A DNA stretch of 23,148 nt, taken from NCBI GenBank assembly GCA_036517235.1, contig DATDXL010000015.1, positions 1 to 23,148 on the forward strand. Direction: 5' to 3'. Under the pieces are notes generated by a model that searched no databases, had not been told where the DNA came from, and saw nothing but the letters and a program-made list of their open reading frames with translations. This document shows positions 7,491-14,289 of the stretch, piece after piece (within the stretch, counting starts at the first letter, position 1; every line of letters starts with the position of its first letter). The stretch comes from 2-02-FULL-46-13 sp036517235. Lineage in GTDB: Bacteria > Patescibacteriota > Minisyncoccia > Phycocordibacterales > DSPV01. Made by a program: the position numbers and the translations under genes.

Positions 7491-8423
7491 TTAATTCTTA
7501 CGCGGTGGATAAAGGGTAGGATCTATGGTTCGCTCAAAGCATTGTCGTCCCTCCTTGTGTTGCCAGTTCTCATTTGATTCTGCGTATGGACCTGCTGGCT
7601 TAGCAATGTAAGCATTTCTTCCGTTATCTGATGAAGGGAGAGAGAATGTCACACAAAGCGAAAAGCTCATCGTGCCGCTTTTGCTATATTCATACGCTGT
7701 ACCTGTTTCTGGGTCAACGGGGGCAATGAAACCCGCTATCGGATCAGTAAGTCCCTCGAGAGAGGTGGGCAGGCTCTGCTTCAATTGCCAGTAATTGACG
7801 AGTTGCCACTGAACATTTTGAAGGTCACTCACGCGCCGTTCATCGAACTTCATTTTCCTAGCAGTGGCAGGTGAGCCCATAACCAGAAACCCCGCCACAA
7901 GCGACAAAAGGATCAATACTGTCGCACCGATAGCGAATGTCTTCCCTGAAATAGCTTGTTTCCCCGAATCGCGGCGCAAGTCGCTCAGGTAGTACCAGAA
8001 CACCCCACCGGCAACCACCAACACCGTAAGCACCTTAAGGAAGAAGCGCGTCGTGATCTCGCCGCCAAGGAAGGTGTTGACCAAAACCACAAGATCGACG
8101 GCAACCGTGATACCTGCGATAAAAAGGGTCAGGTACGCGAGCCATCGTCGAATCCAAATGCCACGTTGGGCTGGATTAATGCTCAAACCTTTGTTCACAA
8201 TAGAGGTTATCCAAACGAATATGGGAAAGAAGATGATTAATATCGCGATACCCCAGCGCACCGCGCTTGAATACGGATCTACGTAGTAGTCGAGATTATC
8301 CGGAAACGCGTAGGCGATGATGCTAAACAGGAGGTTGATAAGGCTTATCGCGCTCACGTAAAGCCCTACCGCGCTCCCTAAGTGCAAGAAAAAGTCTTTT
8401 GGGGTTACTTTTATTCCTTCCAT
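7491..8423 (-). CDS. DUF5671 membrane protein with a pilin-like C-terminal domain
   Basis: A 310-residue integral membrane protein. The first 150 residues match the DUF5671 pattern: TPKDFFLHLGSAVGLYVSA, a conserved AVRWGIA helix, RRWLAYLTLF, FLGGEITTRFFLKVL and WYYLSDLRRD. Predicted helices are about 12-38, 54-74, 93-115, 125-146 and 163-182. The remaining ~125 residues (from about 190) look extracytoplasmic and resemble the C-terminal part of type II pseudopilins: a helix DLQNVQWQLVNYWQLKQSLP, then LEGL, DPETGTAYEY and a Cys pair (257 and 295). Function unknown. It is probably monocistronic, read from the promoter at 8569-8597 with a long leader. Confidence 0.87.
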   Translation of the reverse strand: MEGIKVTPKDFFLHLGSAVGLYVSAISLINLLFSIIAYAFPDNLDYYVDPYSSAVRWGIAILIIFFPIFVWITSIVNKGLSINPAQRGIWIRRWLAYLTLFIAGITVAVDLVVLVNTFLGGEITTRFFLKVLTVLVVAGGVFWYYLSDLRRDSGKQAISGKTFAIGATVLILLSLVAGFLVMGSPATARKMKFDERRVSDLQNVQWQLVNYWQLKQSLPTSLEGLTDPIAGFIAPVDPETGTAYEYSKSGTMSFSLCVTFSLPSSDNGRNAYIAKPAGPYAESNENWQHKEGRQCFERTIDPTLYPPRKN

Positions 8424-8473
8424 AGTAGAAAATTATTGAGATGATGGATAAAGAAATCAAACTCTTTGTTGCC

Positions 8474-8500
8474 GTCTGCCTGTGCGGACACGCAGACAGG
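8474..8500 (-). promoter_or_regulatory. Hairpin in the 5' leader of the DUF5671 gene
   Basis: The leader contains GTCTGC/GCAGAC (8474-8479 with 8492-8497), overlapping a second possible stem CCTGT/ACAGG (8479-8483 with 8496-8500). The two stems exclude each other. This could be a regulatory leader or simply a small intergenic repeat. Confidence 0.35.
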
Positions 8501-8568
8501 TCATTCGCTCGGAGGAAAAAATAAAGATGTATTCTTTCCCCTTTCACTCACTAGGCAATAACGTAATC

Positions 8569-8597
8569 ATTGTACAACAAAGGAGACGCTGTAACAA
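8569..8597 (-). promoter_or_regulatory. Promoter of the DUF5671 gene
   Basis: On the minus strand, TTGTTA (8592-8597), a 17-nt spacer and TACAAT (8569-8574). Transcription would start near 8562, which gives a leader of about 140 nt. Confidence 0.55.
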
Positions 8598-8613
8598 CAG
8601 GAATATTACAAAG

Positions 8614-8642
8614 AAAAAAGCGCGATGATTAACTCGCGCTTT
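8614..8642 (-). terminator. Terminator of the frameshifted membrane-protein gene
   Basis: A 9-bp stem (8617-8625 with 8634-8642) with an 8-nt loop and a run of six T residues on the minus strand. It begins 18 nt after the stop at 8660, which supports 8660 as the true end of the gene upstream. Confidence 0.75.
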
Positions 8643-8659
8643 GAAAGCATCCTGACCCA

Positions 8660-8845
8660 CTAGAGCAATGCAACGTGTACTCCCTGCCTCGGTTCTGCCA
8701 AACGCGAGAACTCTTTGTGTCTGCGAGTTTTCATCCACGCAAAGTCTTTCGAGGTAGGTGCCACTTTCCCCTTTACCCATACCAAGATGGGTACAATGTC
8801 CACTTCGCTCCTGTCAAAGACGACATTGAGAAGAAGGTAGGTGCC
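8660..8845 (-). pseudogene. Downstream half of the frameshifted membrane-protein gene
   Basis: In the +1 frame relative to the upstream half, this stretch reads GTYLLLNVVFDRSEVDIVPI and continues to a stop at 8660 immediately before a terminator. It has protein-like composition and joins smoothly to the upstream frame (LEILARYEAR, then KGTYLLLN) if one A is removed from the four-base run at 8846-8849. Read together, the gene would be 9104 to 8660, about 147 residues. Confidence 0.6.
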
Positions 8846-9104
8846 TTTTACGTGCCTCATAGCGAGCAAGGATTTCAAGCGGTTTGCCTTGAGGAAGACG
8901 CTTGAAATCAATCGCGTCACCGTTAGGAACGGCGCACACGTACACTCCCCAGAATACAGTAGAACATGCGCAGATGAAAAATATGGTCAGTAGATCATCA
9001 CCGTGAGATTGGCCATCGGGCATCGCGATTTTACCTGCCATTAGCACTGTTGCGGTGAGAAAGATGCTGAACAAAACAAGGTACAAGGTCTGTCGTTTCT
9101 TCAA
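8814..9104 (-). CDS. Small membrane protein, probably truncated by a frameshift
   Basis: 96 residues as it stands, starting at TTG with a GGAG Shine-Dalgarno sequence 6 nt upstream. Two membrane helices are visible (about residues 6-26 and 38-58, the latter with FFICACSTVFWGVYVCA). A soluble tail follows, in which RLPQGKPLEILARYEA looks native but the last ~15 residues (KRHLPSSQCRL) look out of frame. The family is not recognised. A clear promoter (9148-9175) lies upstream. See the entry for 8660-8845 for the likely original C-terminus. The shift could be a real mutation, a sequencing or assembly error in an A-run, or programmed slippage. Confidence 0.6.
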   Translation of the reverse strand: MKKRQTLYLVLFSIFLTATVLMAGKIAMPDGQSHGDDLLTIFFICACSTVFWGVYVCAVPNGDAIDFKRLPQGKPLEILARYEARKRHLPSSQCRL

Positions 9105-9147
9105 AGAACTCTCCGTTATGGTTTTGGTTGTGGAACTTTCAGATAAT

Positions 9148-9175
9148 ACTATACCTTTATAGGTGACCTTGTCAA
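9148..9175 (-). promoter_or_regulatory. Promoter of the small membrane-protein gene
   Basis: On the minus strand, a perfect TTGACA (9170-9175), a 16-nt spacer and TATAGT (9148-9153). The leader is about 37 nt. Confidence 0.65.
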
Positions 9176-9181
9176 ATACCC

Positions 9182-9219
9182 ATACCCCTATTCATTGCTA
9201 TAGCGTACGATAAGGGTAT
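9182..9219 (-). terminator. Possible hairpin after ychF
   Basis: On the minus-strand RNA, a 10-bp stem (9182-9191 with 9210-9219, one U-G pair) closes an 18-nt loop. It lies 30 nt after the ychF stop. The T-tract is poor and the loop long. Confidence 0.35.
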
Positions 9220-9248
9220 TGGAAGTTTTTGTGCGGTTGATATAAGAA

Positions 9249-10250
9249 CTATATTTTAAACTCAATGACATCTCCGTCCTTCACAACGTATGCCTTCCCT
9301 TCTGTGCGCACCAGACCTTTTTCTCGAGCAGCGGCATACGAACCGGCATCAAGTAGGTCTTTCCAGAAAACTACCTCGGCCTTTATGAATTTGTCCCGAA
9401 AATCAGTGTGAATAGCTGTTCCGGCAATGGGAGCCGTTGAACCTCGTTTTATCGTCCACGCGCGTGTCTCATCTTCACCTGTCGTAAAAAAAGTGATGAG
9501 ATTGAGCGTCTCGTAGCTTTTTTTAACCAGAGTGTCCAAGCCTTTTTCAAACACGGGGTCGATTTTGACGTAGGGCCCGGTAAGCTGGGAGACTACTGTC
9601 GCTTCCTCATTTTCTGTCGCTTCGGAGAAATTCAAGACATAGAGTATCGGCTTCATCGTGAGTAAATGCATTTGCTCTAGAATTGCTTTTTCCTCGTCAT
9701 GGAGCTCGGTTTGGCTCGAGAGCTTCTCGTCTTCTAGCGCTTTCCGGACTTTCTCGAGCACTGCCGCTTCAGCGAGCGCCTCTTTTTTATGGGCTTTTAC
9801 GTCCTTTTGAATCGAGCCGAGCCTCTTCGTTACCGTCTCAAGGTCTGCGAGTATCAATTCTAGATTGATAACCTCGATATCGCGTAATGGGTCGATCTGC
9901 TTTTCAACGTGGATAATCTTGTCGTCTTTAAATATCCGCACTACTTCCGCGATAGCATCTACTTCTCGGATATGAGAGAGGAATTTATTGCCAAGGCCTT
10001 CGCCCGATGCGGCGCCCTTTACCAGTCCGGCGATATCAACAAATTCAACCGCGGCCGGGACTTTCTTCTTTGAATGCGAGAACTCATTGAGCTTCTCCAG
10101 CCGCTCGTCAGGAACCGCCACAATGCCTACAGACGGATCTATCGTACAGAAGGGATAATTTTCAGCAGGGACCGAACGCTTGGTGAGTGCGTTAAAAAGC
10201 GTCGATTTCCCGACGTTGGGGGGTCCTACGATACCTATGCTTAAAGCCAT
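9249..10250 (-). CDS. ychF: Redox-regulated ATPase YchF (OLA1-type)
   Basis: Universal P-loop ATPase of the Obg-like family, associated with ribosomes and stress adaptation. The 333 residues are slightly shorter than the usual ~363. Visible motifs: Walker A GPPNVGKST (9-17), the switch segment NYPFCTIDP (31-39), DIAGLVKGA (72-80), and NFSE (207-210), the NxxE variant of the G4 motif that gives ATP rather than GTP preference. A long Lys/Glu-rich coiled region lies at about 140-195. The C-terminal TGS domain (from about FFTTGEDETRAW) ends in GKAYVVKDGDVIEFKI. The start lies 9 nt after the stop of the methyltransferase gene, so the two are probably co-transcribed. Confidence 0.96.
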   Translation of the reverse strand: MALSIGIVGPPNVGKSTLFNALTKRSVPAENYPFCTIDPSVGIVAVPDERLEKLNEFSHSKKKVPAAVEFVDIAGLVKGAASGEGLGNKFLSHIREVDAIAEVVRIFKDDKIIHVEKQIDPLRDIEVINLELILADLETVTKRLGSIQKDVKAHKKEALAEAAVLEKVRKALEDEKLSSQTELHDEEKAILEQMHLLTMKPILYVLNFSEATENEEATVVSQLTGPYVKIDPVFEKGLDTLVKKSYETLNLITFFTTGEDETRAWTIKRGSTAPIAGTAIHTDFRDKFIKAEVVFWKDLLDAGSYAAAREKGLVRTEGKAYVVKDGDVIEFKI

Positions 10251-10259
10251 CCCGCAATA

Positions 10260-11030
10260 TTACTCAAAGTATTGTCCTGACACAATGACGACCTCAAGTC
10301 TCCGTTCAACTTTTCCGCCCTTTGCTATTTGTTTGAAGTGTTCTGAAAACTTCTTCCGCGCTTCACTCCTTTTATTCTCTGGCACCAAGTTCCAAATACT
10401 CATCGTCTGGACATATTCAACCGCTTCGCTTGGGCTGAAGTATTCCGTAACGGGGAAATGATTTTTATCAATATTCCGAAACCCGTTTTCTTTTAGGATT
10501 ACTGCGGAGTCGTATTCTTTTTTAGCGTCGGGCAGTTCTCTTTCAACGAATTGTTGCAGTATTCTTCTATTCTCCTTTTTGAAATTATCAATTTCGTTCT
10601 TGTTTATCGCAAAGAAGATGCCTCTAGGTTTTAGGACACGTTTGATTTCATCCAACGCTTCCTTGGTTGTGAACCAGTGAAAGGCGCTGAATGCGGTTAC
10701 AGTGTCAAATTCATCGTTGGCAAAAGGTTGTTTCTCTGCCGGGGCGACTTGATACTTTATTTTTGACCGACTATCTCCCTGTCCCTGTGCCAGCCGTATC
10801 ATATCTGCATCAATATCTGTTCCGAAAACATTAGCACTCTTCTCGTGTAATTGTTCGGTGGCGATGCCCGTCCCGCATCCCAAATCCAAAACACGGGGAC
10901 TTTCCTGTCCTATCTTTTCGAAAATAAAATCGATTGATTCATCTGGGAAACCCTTCCGCGCCTTTGCGTAATTCGTACTCAAACTCCCAAAATCTCCATA
11001 TCCCTTTTTTGCCCTGATGCTCGTATCCAT
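10260..11030 (-). CDS. Class I SAM-dependent methyltransferase
   Basis: A 256-residue Methyltransf_11-type enzyme. Motif I is VLDLGCGTG (47-55), followed by the acidic residue of motif II in FGTDIDADM and the post-motif FDTVTAFSAFHW. The layout LSTNYAKARKGFP...FHWFTTKEALDEIKRVLKPRG resembles the family that includes trans-aconitate and other small-molecule methyltransferases; the substrate cannot be told. It is first in a two-gene unit with ychF. The promoter at 11038-11065 places the transcript start at or next to the ATG, so the mRNA may be leaderless. Confidence 0.88.
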   Translation of the reverse strand: MDTSIRAKKGYGDFGSLSTNYAKARKGFPDESIDFIFEKIGQESPRVLDLGCGTGIATEQLHEKSANVFGTDIDADMIRLAQGQGDSRSKIKYQVAPAEKQPFANDEFDTVTAFSAFHWFTTKEALDEIKRVLKPRGIFFAINKNEIDNFKKENRRILQQFVERELPDAKKEYDSAVILKENGFRNIDKNHFPVTEYFSPSEAVEYVQTMSIWNLVPENKRSEARKKFSEHFKQIAKGGKVERRLEVVIVSGQYFE

Positions 11031-11037
11031 ATTCGGA

Positions 11038-11065
11038 ATTGTATCAAAATTTGTTATGTTGACAA
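11038..11065 (-). promoter_or_regulatory. Promoter of the methyltransferase-ychF unit
   Basis: On the minus strand, TTGTCA (11060-11065), a 16-nt spacer and TACAAT (11038-11043). Only seven bases separate the -10 box from the ATG, so transcription would begin at the start codon itself. Its -35 overlaps the -35 of the divergent promoter. Confidence 0.6.
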
Positions 11066-11087
11066 AAGGACATTCTCCTTGTAGTTT
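11059..11087 (+). promoter_or_regulatory. Divergent promoter of the 11139 gene
   Basis: TTGACA (11059-11064), a 17-nt spacer and TAGTTT (11082-11087). The -35 is perfect and the -10 weak. Confidence 0.4.
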
Positions 11088-11138
11088 GTCTGCGGAGTCA
11101 GTGACTCTTTGACATCAACAAACAGCGAAAGGACAGAT

Positions 11139-11969
11139 ATGACAGGCATCGTTACGGGACCTCCCGCAAAGGAAGCGGATGTGTCCTACAGATTCAAGCC
11201 AGGTCGTCGGAGCATTCTCGCCGAAATATATTTCCCGAGAAGGATTGCCACGCAAGGCAGTATTTTTGGTGCTCTGAAGAAAGGGTTAGAATTGGACACG
11301 GTTAAAAAGTATTTCAACGACCACGTGTCGGAAATACTTCAAGAACTTCACGCCTACCCTCACTGGTTCGACCCGAATCGATTTGGCGACACTAATGTGT
11401 ACGCTAACGCTATTGAAGCCGCTGAAGCTCGTTTCAATATGTACGAGCAGGTCTTCTGCGGCTGGTCCATGTACGAAGTAGCGGGCGCGTACGTAAACGA
11501 GGACAAGCCAAAGACACCCGAGGGGAAATATCCACTCGACGAAGAGCAGACGCAGGTAGTTCGCCTCATGTTCCGGTTTCGCGACAATGAATCGGAGAAA
11601 ATTGCGCTAGAGAGGAAGTTCCCCGAAGTCTATCGGGTGATTCTCTACTGGGTTCTTTCTGCCTATGGTCATGCCGATGTGTATGAATCGTGGTCGGATG
11701 AGGAGTGCCGGCGATTCCTCCGCGACCATTCCGCATGGGAGAGGGACCCCGCACGAAAAGCGTTTGCCGAGGAGCTCTACCCTGTCCTTGCCAAGCGGAT
11801 ATCCAAGTGGATCGATGACTGCGGTCTCTTTGTCTTTGGCTACCTCGTCCGCGAGTTCTGGCAAAAGATAGTTGAATTGCACGAACAGGAAGGCAAACCG
11901 CTTGAAGACGAAATCTGGGTTTCCAGTATCTTCCACACCAACGTCAACCTCATGACGTACAAGGATTAA
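11139..11969 (+). CDS. Hypothetical protein, 276 residues
   Basis: Family not recognised. It is soluble, acidic and rich in aromatic residues (many Trp/Tyr/Phe), with no membrane helix or signal. It looks largely helical, with segments such as LDEEQTQVVRLMFRFRDNES and YPVLAKRISKWIDDCGLFVF. The ATG at 11139 is chosen because AAAGGA lies 7 nt upstream; an upstream in-frame TTG at 11109 lacks such a site. Codon use looks comparable to the neighbours but slightly more GC-rich. It is the first of three unrecognised plus-strand genes set between minus-strand housekeeping genes. Confidence 0.75.
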   Translation: MTGIVTGPPAKEADVSYRFKPGRRSILAEIYFPRRIATQGSIFGALKKGLELDTVKKYFNDHVSEILQELHAYPHWFDPNRFGDTNVYANAIEAAEARFNMYEQVFCGWSMYEVAGAYVNEDKPKTPEGKYPLDEEQTQVVRLMFRFRDNESEKIALERKFPEVYRVILYWVLSAYGHADVYESWSDEECRRFLRDHSAWERDPARKAFAEELYPVLAKRISKWIDDCGLFVFGYLVREFWQKIVELHEQEGKPLEDEIWVSSIFHTNVNLMTYKD

Positions 11970-11981
11970 TGACCCAAATGT

Positions 11982-11987
11982 TATACT
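11982..11987 (+). promoter_or_regulatory. Extended -10 promoter of the 12018 gene
   Basis: TATACT preceded by TGT (extended -10), with no clear -35. The start would fall near 11994, about 24 nt before the ATG, which has AAAGGA upstream. Confidence 0.45.
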
Positions 11988-12017
11988 GTTCACAGAACAT
12001 CAAACCAAAGGAACGTT

Positions 12018-12281
12018 ATGCCAGAAGAAACTGAAGCGAAAGAAATCGTTCTCTCACAGGAAGACGCAGAGCTTTTTTTCAAGCTCTGTCGTTCACAAGG
12101 ATCGGAGCATATCGCGCGCCAGGACCCAAACTTCGCACTGCACCAGCTCATGCTTGAGCTAGATGAGGGCAATCGAAGTTTTGGTACTACGCTAAGCACA
12201 GTACTCGATAGTGCGCTTGGCACCGGGCCACTTCAGAGCCGGAAAAGAAGAGCCGAAAAGCTCGAGCACCAAAACGCCTAA
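12018..12281 (+). CDS. Small hypothetical protein, 87 residues
   Basis: Family not recognised. The N-terminal part is acidic and helical (PEETEAKEIVLSQEDAELFF), and the C-terminus is basic (SRKRRAEKLEHQ). It could be a small regulator or partner of the gene upstream, but nothing shows this. The start is well supported by AAAGGA 6 nt before the ATG, and a hairpin starts at the stop codon with a strong terminator just after it. The gap to the preceding gene is 48 nt and holds its own extended -10 element. Confidence 0.65.
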   Translation: MPEETEAKEIVLSQEDAELFFKLCRSQGSEHIARQDPNFALHQLMLELDEGNRSFGTTLSTVLDSALGTGPLQSRKRRAEKLEHQNA

Positions 12282-12336
12282 CTGGCGAACCAGTTATCTA
12301 CAAGCCCGATACCGAAAGGTGTCGGGCTATTTATTT
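12280..12336 (+). terminator. Tandem hairpins ending the 12018 gene
   Basis: A small hairpin AACTGG-CGAA-CCAGTT (12280-12295) overlaps the stop codon. An 11-bp stem (12303-12313 with 12318-12328, one G-U pair) follows, with a GAAA tetraloop and ATTTATTT after it. Confidence 0.7.
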
Positions 12337-12343
12337 GAGATCT

Positions 12344-12472
12344 CTAAAGTAAATCAGAAGACAGGAACACCGAACGCATCTGATTGACAATGCGGGCGGG
12401 AGTCTCGGCAAATGTCCCGTCGGGCATAGTAGTTTTTTCCAGAGCGGACTTCTCTTCTTTATCTTGCAGCCG
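12344..12472 (-). pseudogene. 3' remnant of a second pgl gene
   Basis: Read on the minus strand, 42 codons and a stop encode a peptide containing PDGTFAETPARIVNQM and ending SVFLSSDLL. The end of the intact pgl at 13165 contains PDGTFAETPARIINQM and ends SVFLFSDVV. The in-frame TAA at 12476-12478 cuts off anything upstream, so only the C-terminus survives. At DNA level the two copies are clearly related but diverged, so this is an old fragment or a piece of a replaced orthologue rather than a recent duplication. Confidence 0.8.
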
Positions 12473-12671
12473 AGCTTATAATCCGGCCATTTTGATTACG
12501 CTTGGTTATATTTCTCTCGTACCGTGGAGGTGGCAAAAAGATCCTGAAAGTGAATGGTATGGAGTACTCGTTGCCGATTGTGTTCACTCCATGCCGATAG
12601 CTAATGACATACGGGCTATTGTATGGTAGTTTCAGACAAACACAAGTTCCAAAACAACAGCAAAGGTATGT
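12473..12671. other. Unassigned stretch between the pgl remnant and the 12672 gene
   Basis: About 200 nt with no convincing gene. A TATAAT hexamer at 12477-12482 has no matching -35. A short plus frame ending at 12629 has no start signal and no recognisable product. It may hold the control region of the 12672 gene. Confidence 0.3.
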
Positions 12672-13064
12672 ATGAAAAAGAGTTCACTAACTCTTCGATC
12701 ACCGATACTTGTCTTGTCAAGGAAATGGTCGAAGAGAGCACGGAGGATCGCTTGCGGATTACCGCAAGGACAGACGGTCTTTGATTTCTACCGATGGTTC
12801 GTACTTAACGGCGGTAAGCATCGCGTAAATGGCTTCGGCAACGTAGACAACGTAGGGATAAAGACCTACGAAGAAGTACGACATATTCTCGTCCGAAACG
12901 GCTTCCCCGATCCAGACGAGAAAGCATTCAGGGCTGGCTATTGCGGAATCTGTCTACCCAAAGATCTGCTTCGCTGGATAGTATCGAGCTGGAAAGACTG
13001 GTCGAAGAATCAAAGAAGGAGTTATCTGGCGAGGCTCGCTGAACACTATTGTGACGGCCATTGA
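12672..13064 (+). CDS. Hypothetical protein, 130 residues
   Basis: Family not recognised. It is very basic at the N-terminus (RKWSKRARR) and rich in Trp, Arg and Lys throughout, which suggests nucleic-acid or membrane-surface contact. A central glycine- and asparagine-rich stretch (GGKHRVNGFGNVDNVG) is followed by KTYEEVRHILVRNGF. Two Cys lie in GYCGIC. An AGG 6-8 nt before the ATG is a modest ribosome binding site, and a clear terminator follows the stop by 16 nt. Codon use does not stand out. Together with the genes at 11139 and 12018 it forms an orphan island next to a pgl fragment. Confidence 0.65.
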   Translation: MKKSSLTLRSPILVLSRKWSKRARRIACGLPQGQTVFDFYRWFVLNGGKHRVNGFGNVDNVGIKTYEEVRHILVRNGFPDPDEKAFRAGYCGICLPKDLLRWIVSSWKDWSKNQRRSYLARLAEHYCDGH

Positions 13065-13080
13065 GAAATACTTATGGCGC

Positions 13081-13104
13081 AGAGCGGTTAACACCGCTCT
13101 TTTC
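13081..13104 (+). terminator. Terminator of the 12672 gene
   Basis: An 8-bp perfect stem AGAGCGGT/ACCGCTCT (13081-13088 with 13093-13100) with a TAAC loop, followed by TTTTC. Confidence 0.75.
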
Positions 13105-13113
13105 ATATTATTT

Positions 13114-13143
13114 CTATTCTATAATTCTATAGAATACTGGAAT
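13114..13143. repeat. 30-bp ATTCTATAGAAT repeat, copy 1
   Basis: Contains the palindrome ATTCTATAGAAT (13124-13135) flanked by partial TTCTA/TAGAA arms. It matches 15208-15237 at 28 of 30 positions in the same orientation. It lies between the convergent 12672 gene and pgl, about 22 nt after the pgl stop. Confidence 0.8.
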
Positions 13144-13164
13144 GACAGTCTCGAAACGAGAGTA

Positions 13165-13878
13165 TCACACAACATCGGAAAAAAGAAAAACCGATTGCAT
13201 CTGGTTTATAATCCGAGCCGGAGTTTCGGCAAACGTACCGTCGGGAGCAAGTGTCTTCTCTATCGCTGCTTTCTTTTCTTTGCCGCACGCGAACACAAAG
13301 GCCGTCGTCACTTCCTGCAGAAGAAAGTGGAGGGAGAGCGTGACACGTGAGGGAAACTCTCCTTTCCCTTTCGTCTCATATCCAACGACCCATGCACGAG
13401 TATCATAGAATAATTGATCGAATACCACTTGATCGCCGGGAGAGGGCATCACCCCCGCGATGTGGCCGTCACTCCCGATACCCAAGAGGGCGATGACGAT
13501 GCCCGCGGAAAATATGGATTTCCATTGTTTAAGGTAGCGTTCGTAGTTGATCGCTGATTCGCGCGCGCTCTCTATTCCCGATACATCTACGGCAACAAAA
13601 GGAATCCCCAGCGCGGAGGTTTTTTCGGCGAATGCGGTTTTCCGGAAGAGCCTCGCGTTGAGGAATCGCGCGTCTTTTGTGCAACGCTCGTCTACTTGCC
13701 CGAGAGAGAGGTTTTTTCTAAGCGTCGCCTCATTCACATAGTCAAGCATGGCAAGCGATGAACCGCCTGACACCAGCACAAGTGTGGGCTTATCGGAGAA
13801 ATGAACTAGCTCCTGCGAGAGAAAATCCCCCGCCCTCACCGCCGCTTCTCTTGCATTGTTGCACTTTACGAGCTCCAT
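13165..13878 (-). CDS. pgl: 6-phosphogluconolactonase
   Basis: Hydrolyses 6-phosphogluconolactone to 6-phosphogluconate, the second step of the oxidative pentose phosphate pathway. About 237 residues, the usual length for the DevB/SOL family. Motifs: LVLVSGGSSLAML (33-45, phosphate-binding loop), VDER (62-65), GIGSDGHIAGVMP (133-145), PSRVTLSL and a C-terminal Arg in PARIINQM. The related glucosamine-6-phosphate isomerases share the fold, but the neighbours zwf and gnd settle the role. The ATG at 13878 is preferred: it begins 4 nt after the phosphatase stop, whereas the in-frame TTG at 13896 would overlap it. Last gene of the operon; a decayed second copy of its 3' end lies at 12344-12472. 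Confidence 0.93.
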   Translation of the reverse strand: MELVKCNNAREAAVRAGDFLSQELVHFSDKPTLVLVSGGSSLAMLDYVNEATLRKNLSLGQVDERCTKDARFLNARLFRKTAFAEKTSALGIPFVAVDVSGIESARESAINYERYLKQWKSIFSAGIVIALLGIGSDGHIAGVMPSPGDQVVFDQLFYDTRAWVVGYETKGKGEFPSRVTLSLHFLLQEVTTAFVFACGKEKKAAIEKTLAPDGTFAETPARIINQMQSVFLFSDVV

Positions 13879-13882
13879 CCGA

Positions 13883-14287
13883 TTATATTGTCGCAACCAG
13901 CTTTTTTACTTTGTCTTCAAGAAAGTCGCGAACCATTCTATGAAATTCAAGCGGACTGCTTTCGGGGTCGTCTATTTCCCAATATTCGACATTTTTTCTT
14001 TTTCTCAAGAGCGGTGATATGGTGTCACCCTTGTTTTTCATAACAATGATTTTATCACTTTCGTCCACAATCTTTTCAGTCAGCGGCTTTCGGACACACC
14101 TCGAGATATCACATCCTTTTTCAGCCATACATGAGATGACCATTTCATGTATTTTTTCTCCCGCTTTCTCACTTACCCCATAGCCAGCGCTTAGTGCCTG
14201 ATGCTTGCCATCCACCAGCAACTCGAAAATAGCTGCCGCCATCTGGCTTCTTCCCACATTTCCTTTGCAGATAAAGAGCACCCTCAT
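13883..14287 (-). CDS. Low-molecular-weight phosphotyrosine phosphatase / arsenate reductase family
   Basis: 134 residues, typical for the family. The N-terminal P-loop CKGNVGRS (7-14) is a CX5R active site with Cys7 as nucleophile and Arg13 binding phosphate. The general acid is the Asp in DDP (D107-P108). Extra cysteines at 53, 59 and 64 could allow thioredoxin-type arsenate reductase chemistry, so phosphatase and ArsC-like roles cannot be told apart. It is packed between gnd (2-nt gap) and pgl (4-nt gap), so it is translated with the pathway enzymes. Control of sugar-phosphate metabolism or dephosphorylation of a protein or metabolite is possible but inferred only from position. Confidence 0.85.
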   Translation of the reverse strand: MRVLFICKGNVGRSQMAAAIFELLVDGKHQALSAGYGVSEKAGEKIHEMVISCMAEKGCDISRCVRKPLTEKIVDESDKIIVMKNKGDTISPLLRKRKNVEYWEIDDPESSPLEFHRMVRDFLEDKVKKLVATI

Positions 14288-14289
14288 GG

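Noticed and set aside
8544..8780. A 78-codon minus-strand frame crossing a terminator
   Set aside because: It spans the terminator at 8614-8642 and the promoter at 8569-8597, and overlaps the more sensible frame that ends at 8660.
11109..11138. An upstream TTG start for the 11139 gene
   Set aside because: The ATG at 11139 has AAAGGA at the right distance, whereas the TTG has none; the extra residues are low-information.
12384..12629. An 81-codon plus-strand frame
   Set aside because: Its first half is antisense to the pgl remnant, and it lacks a ribosome binding site; the second half shows no recognisable protein.
13114..13143. CRISPR-like repeat
   Set aside because: Only two copies 2.1 kb apart with genes between them, no spacers of regular length and no cas genes.
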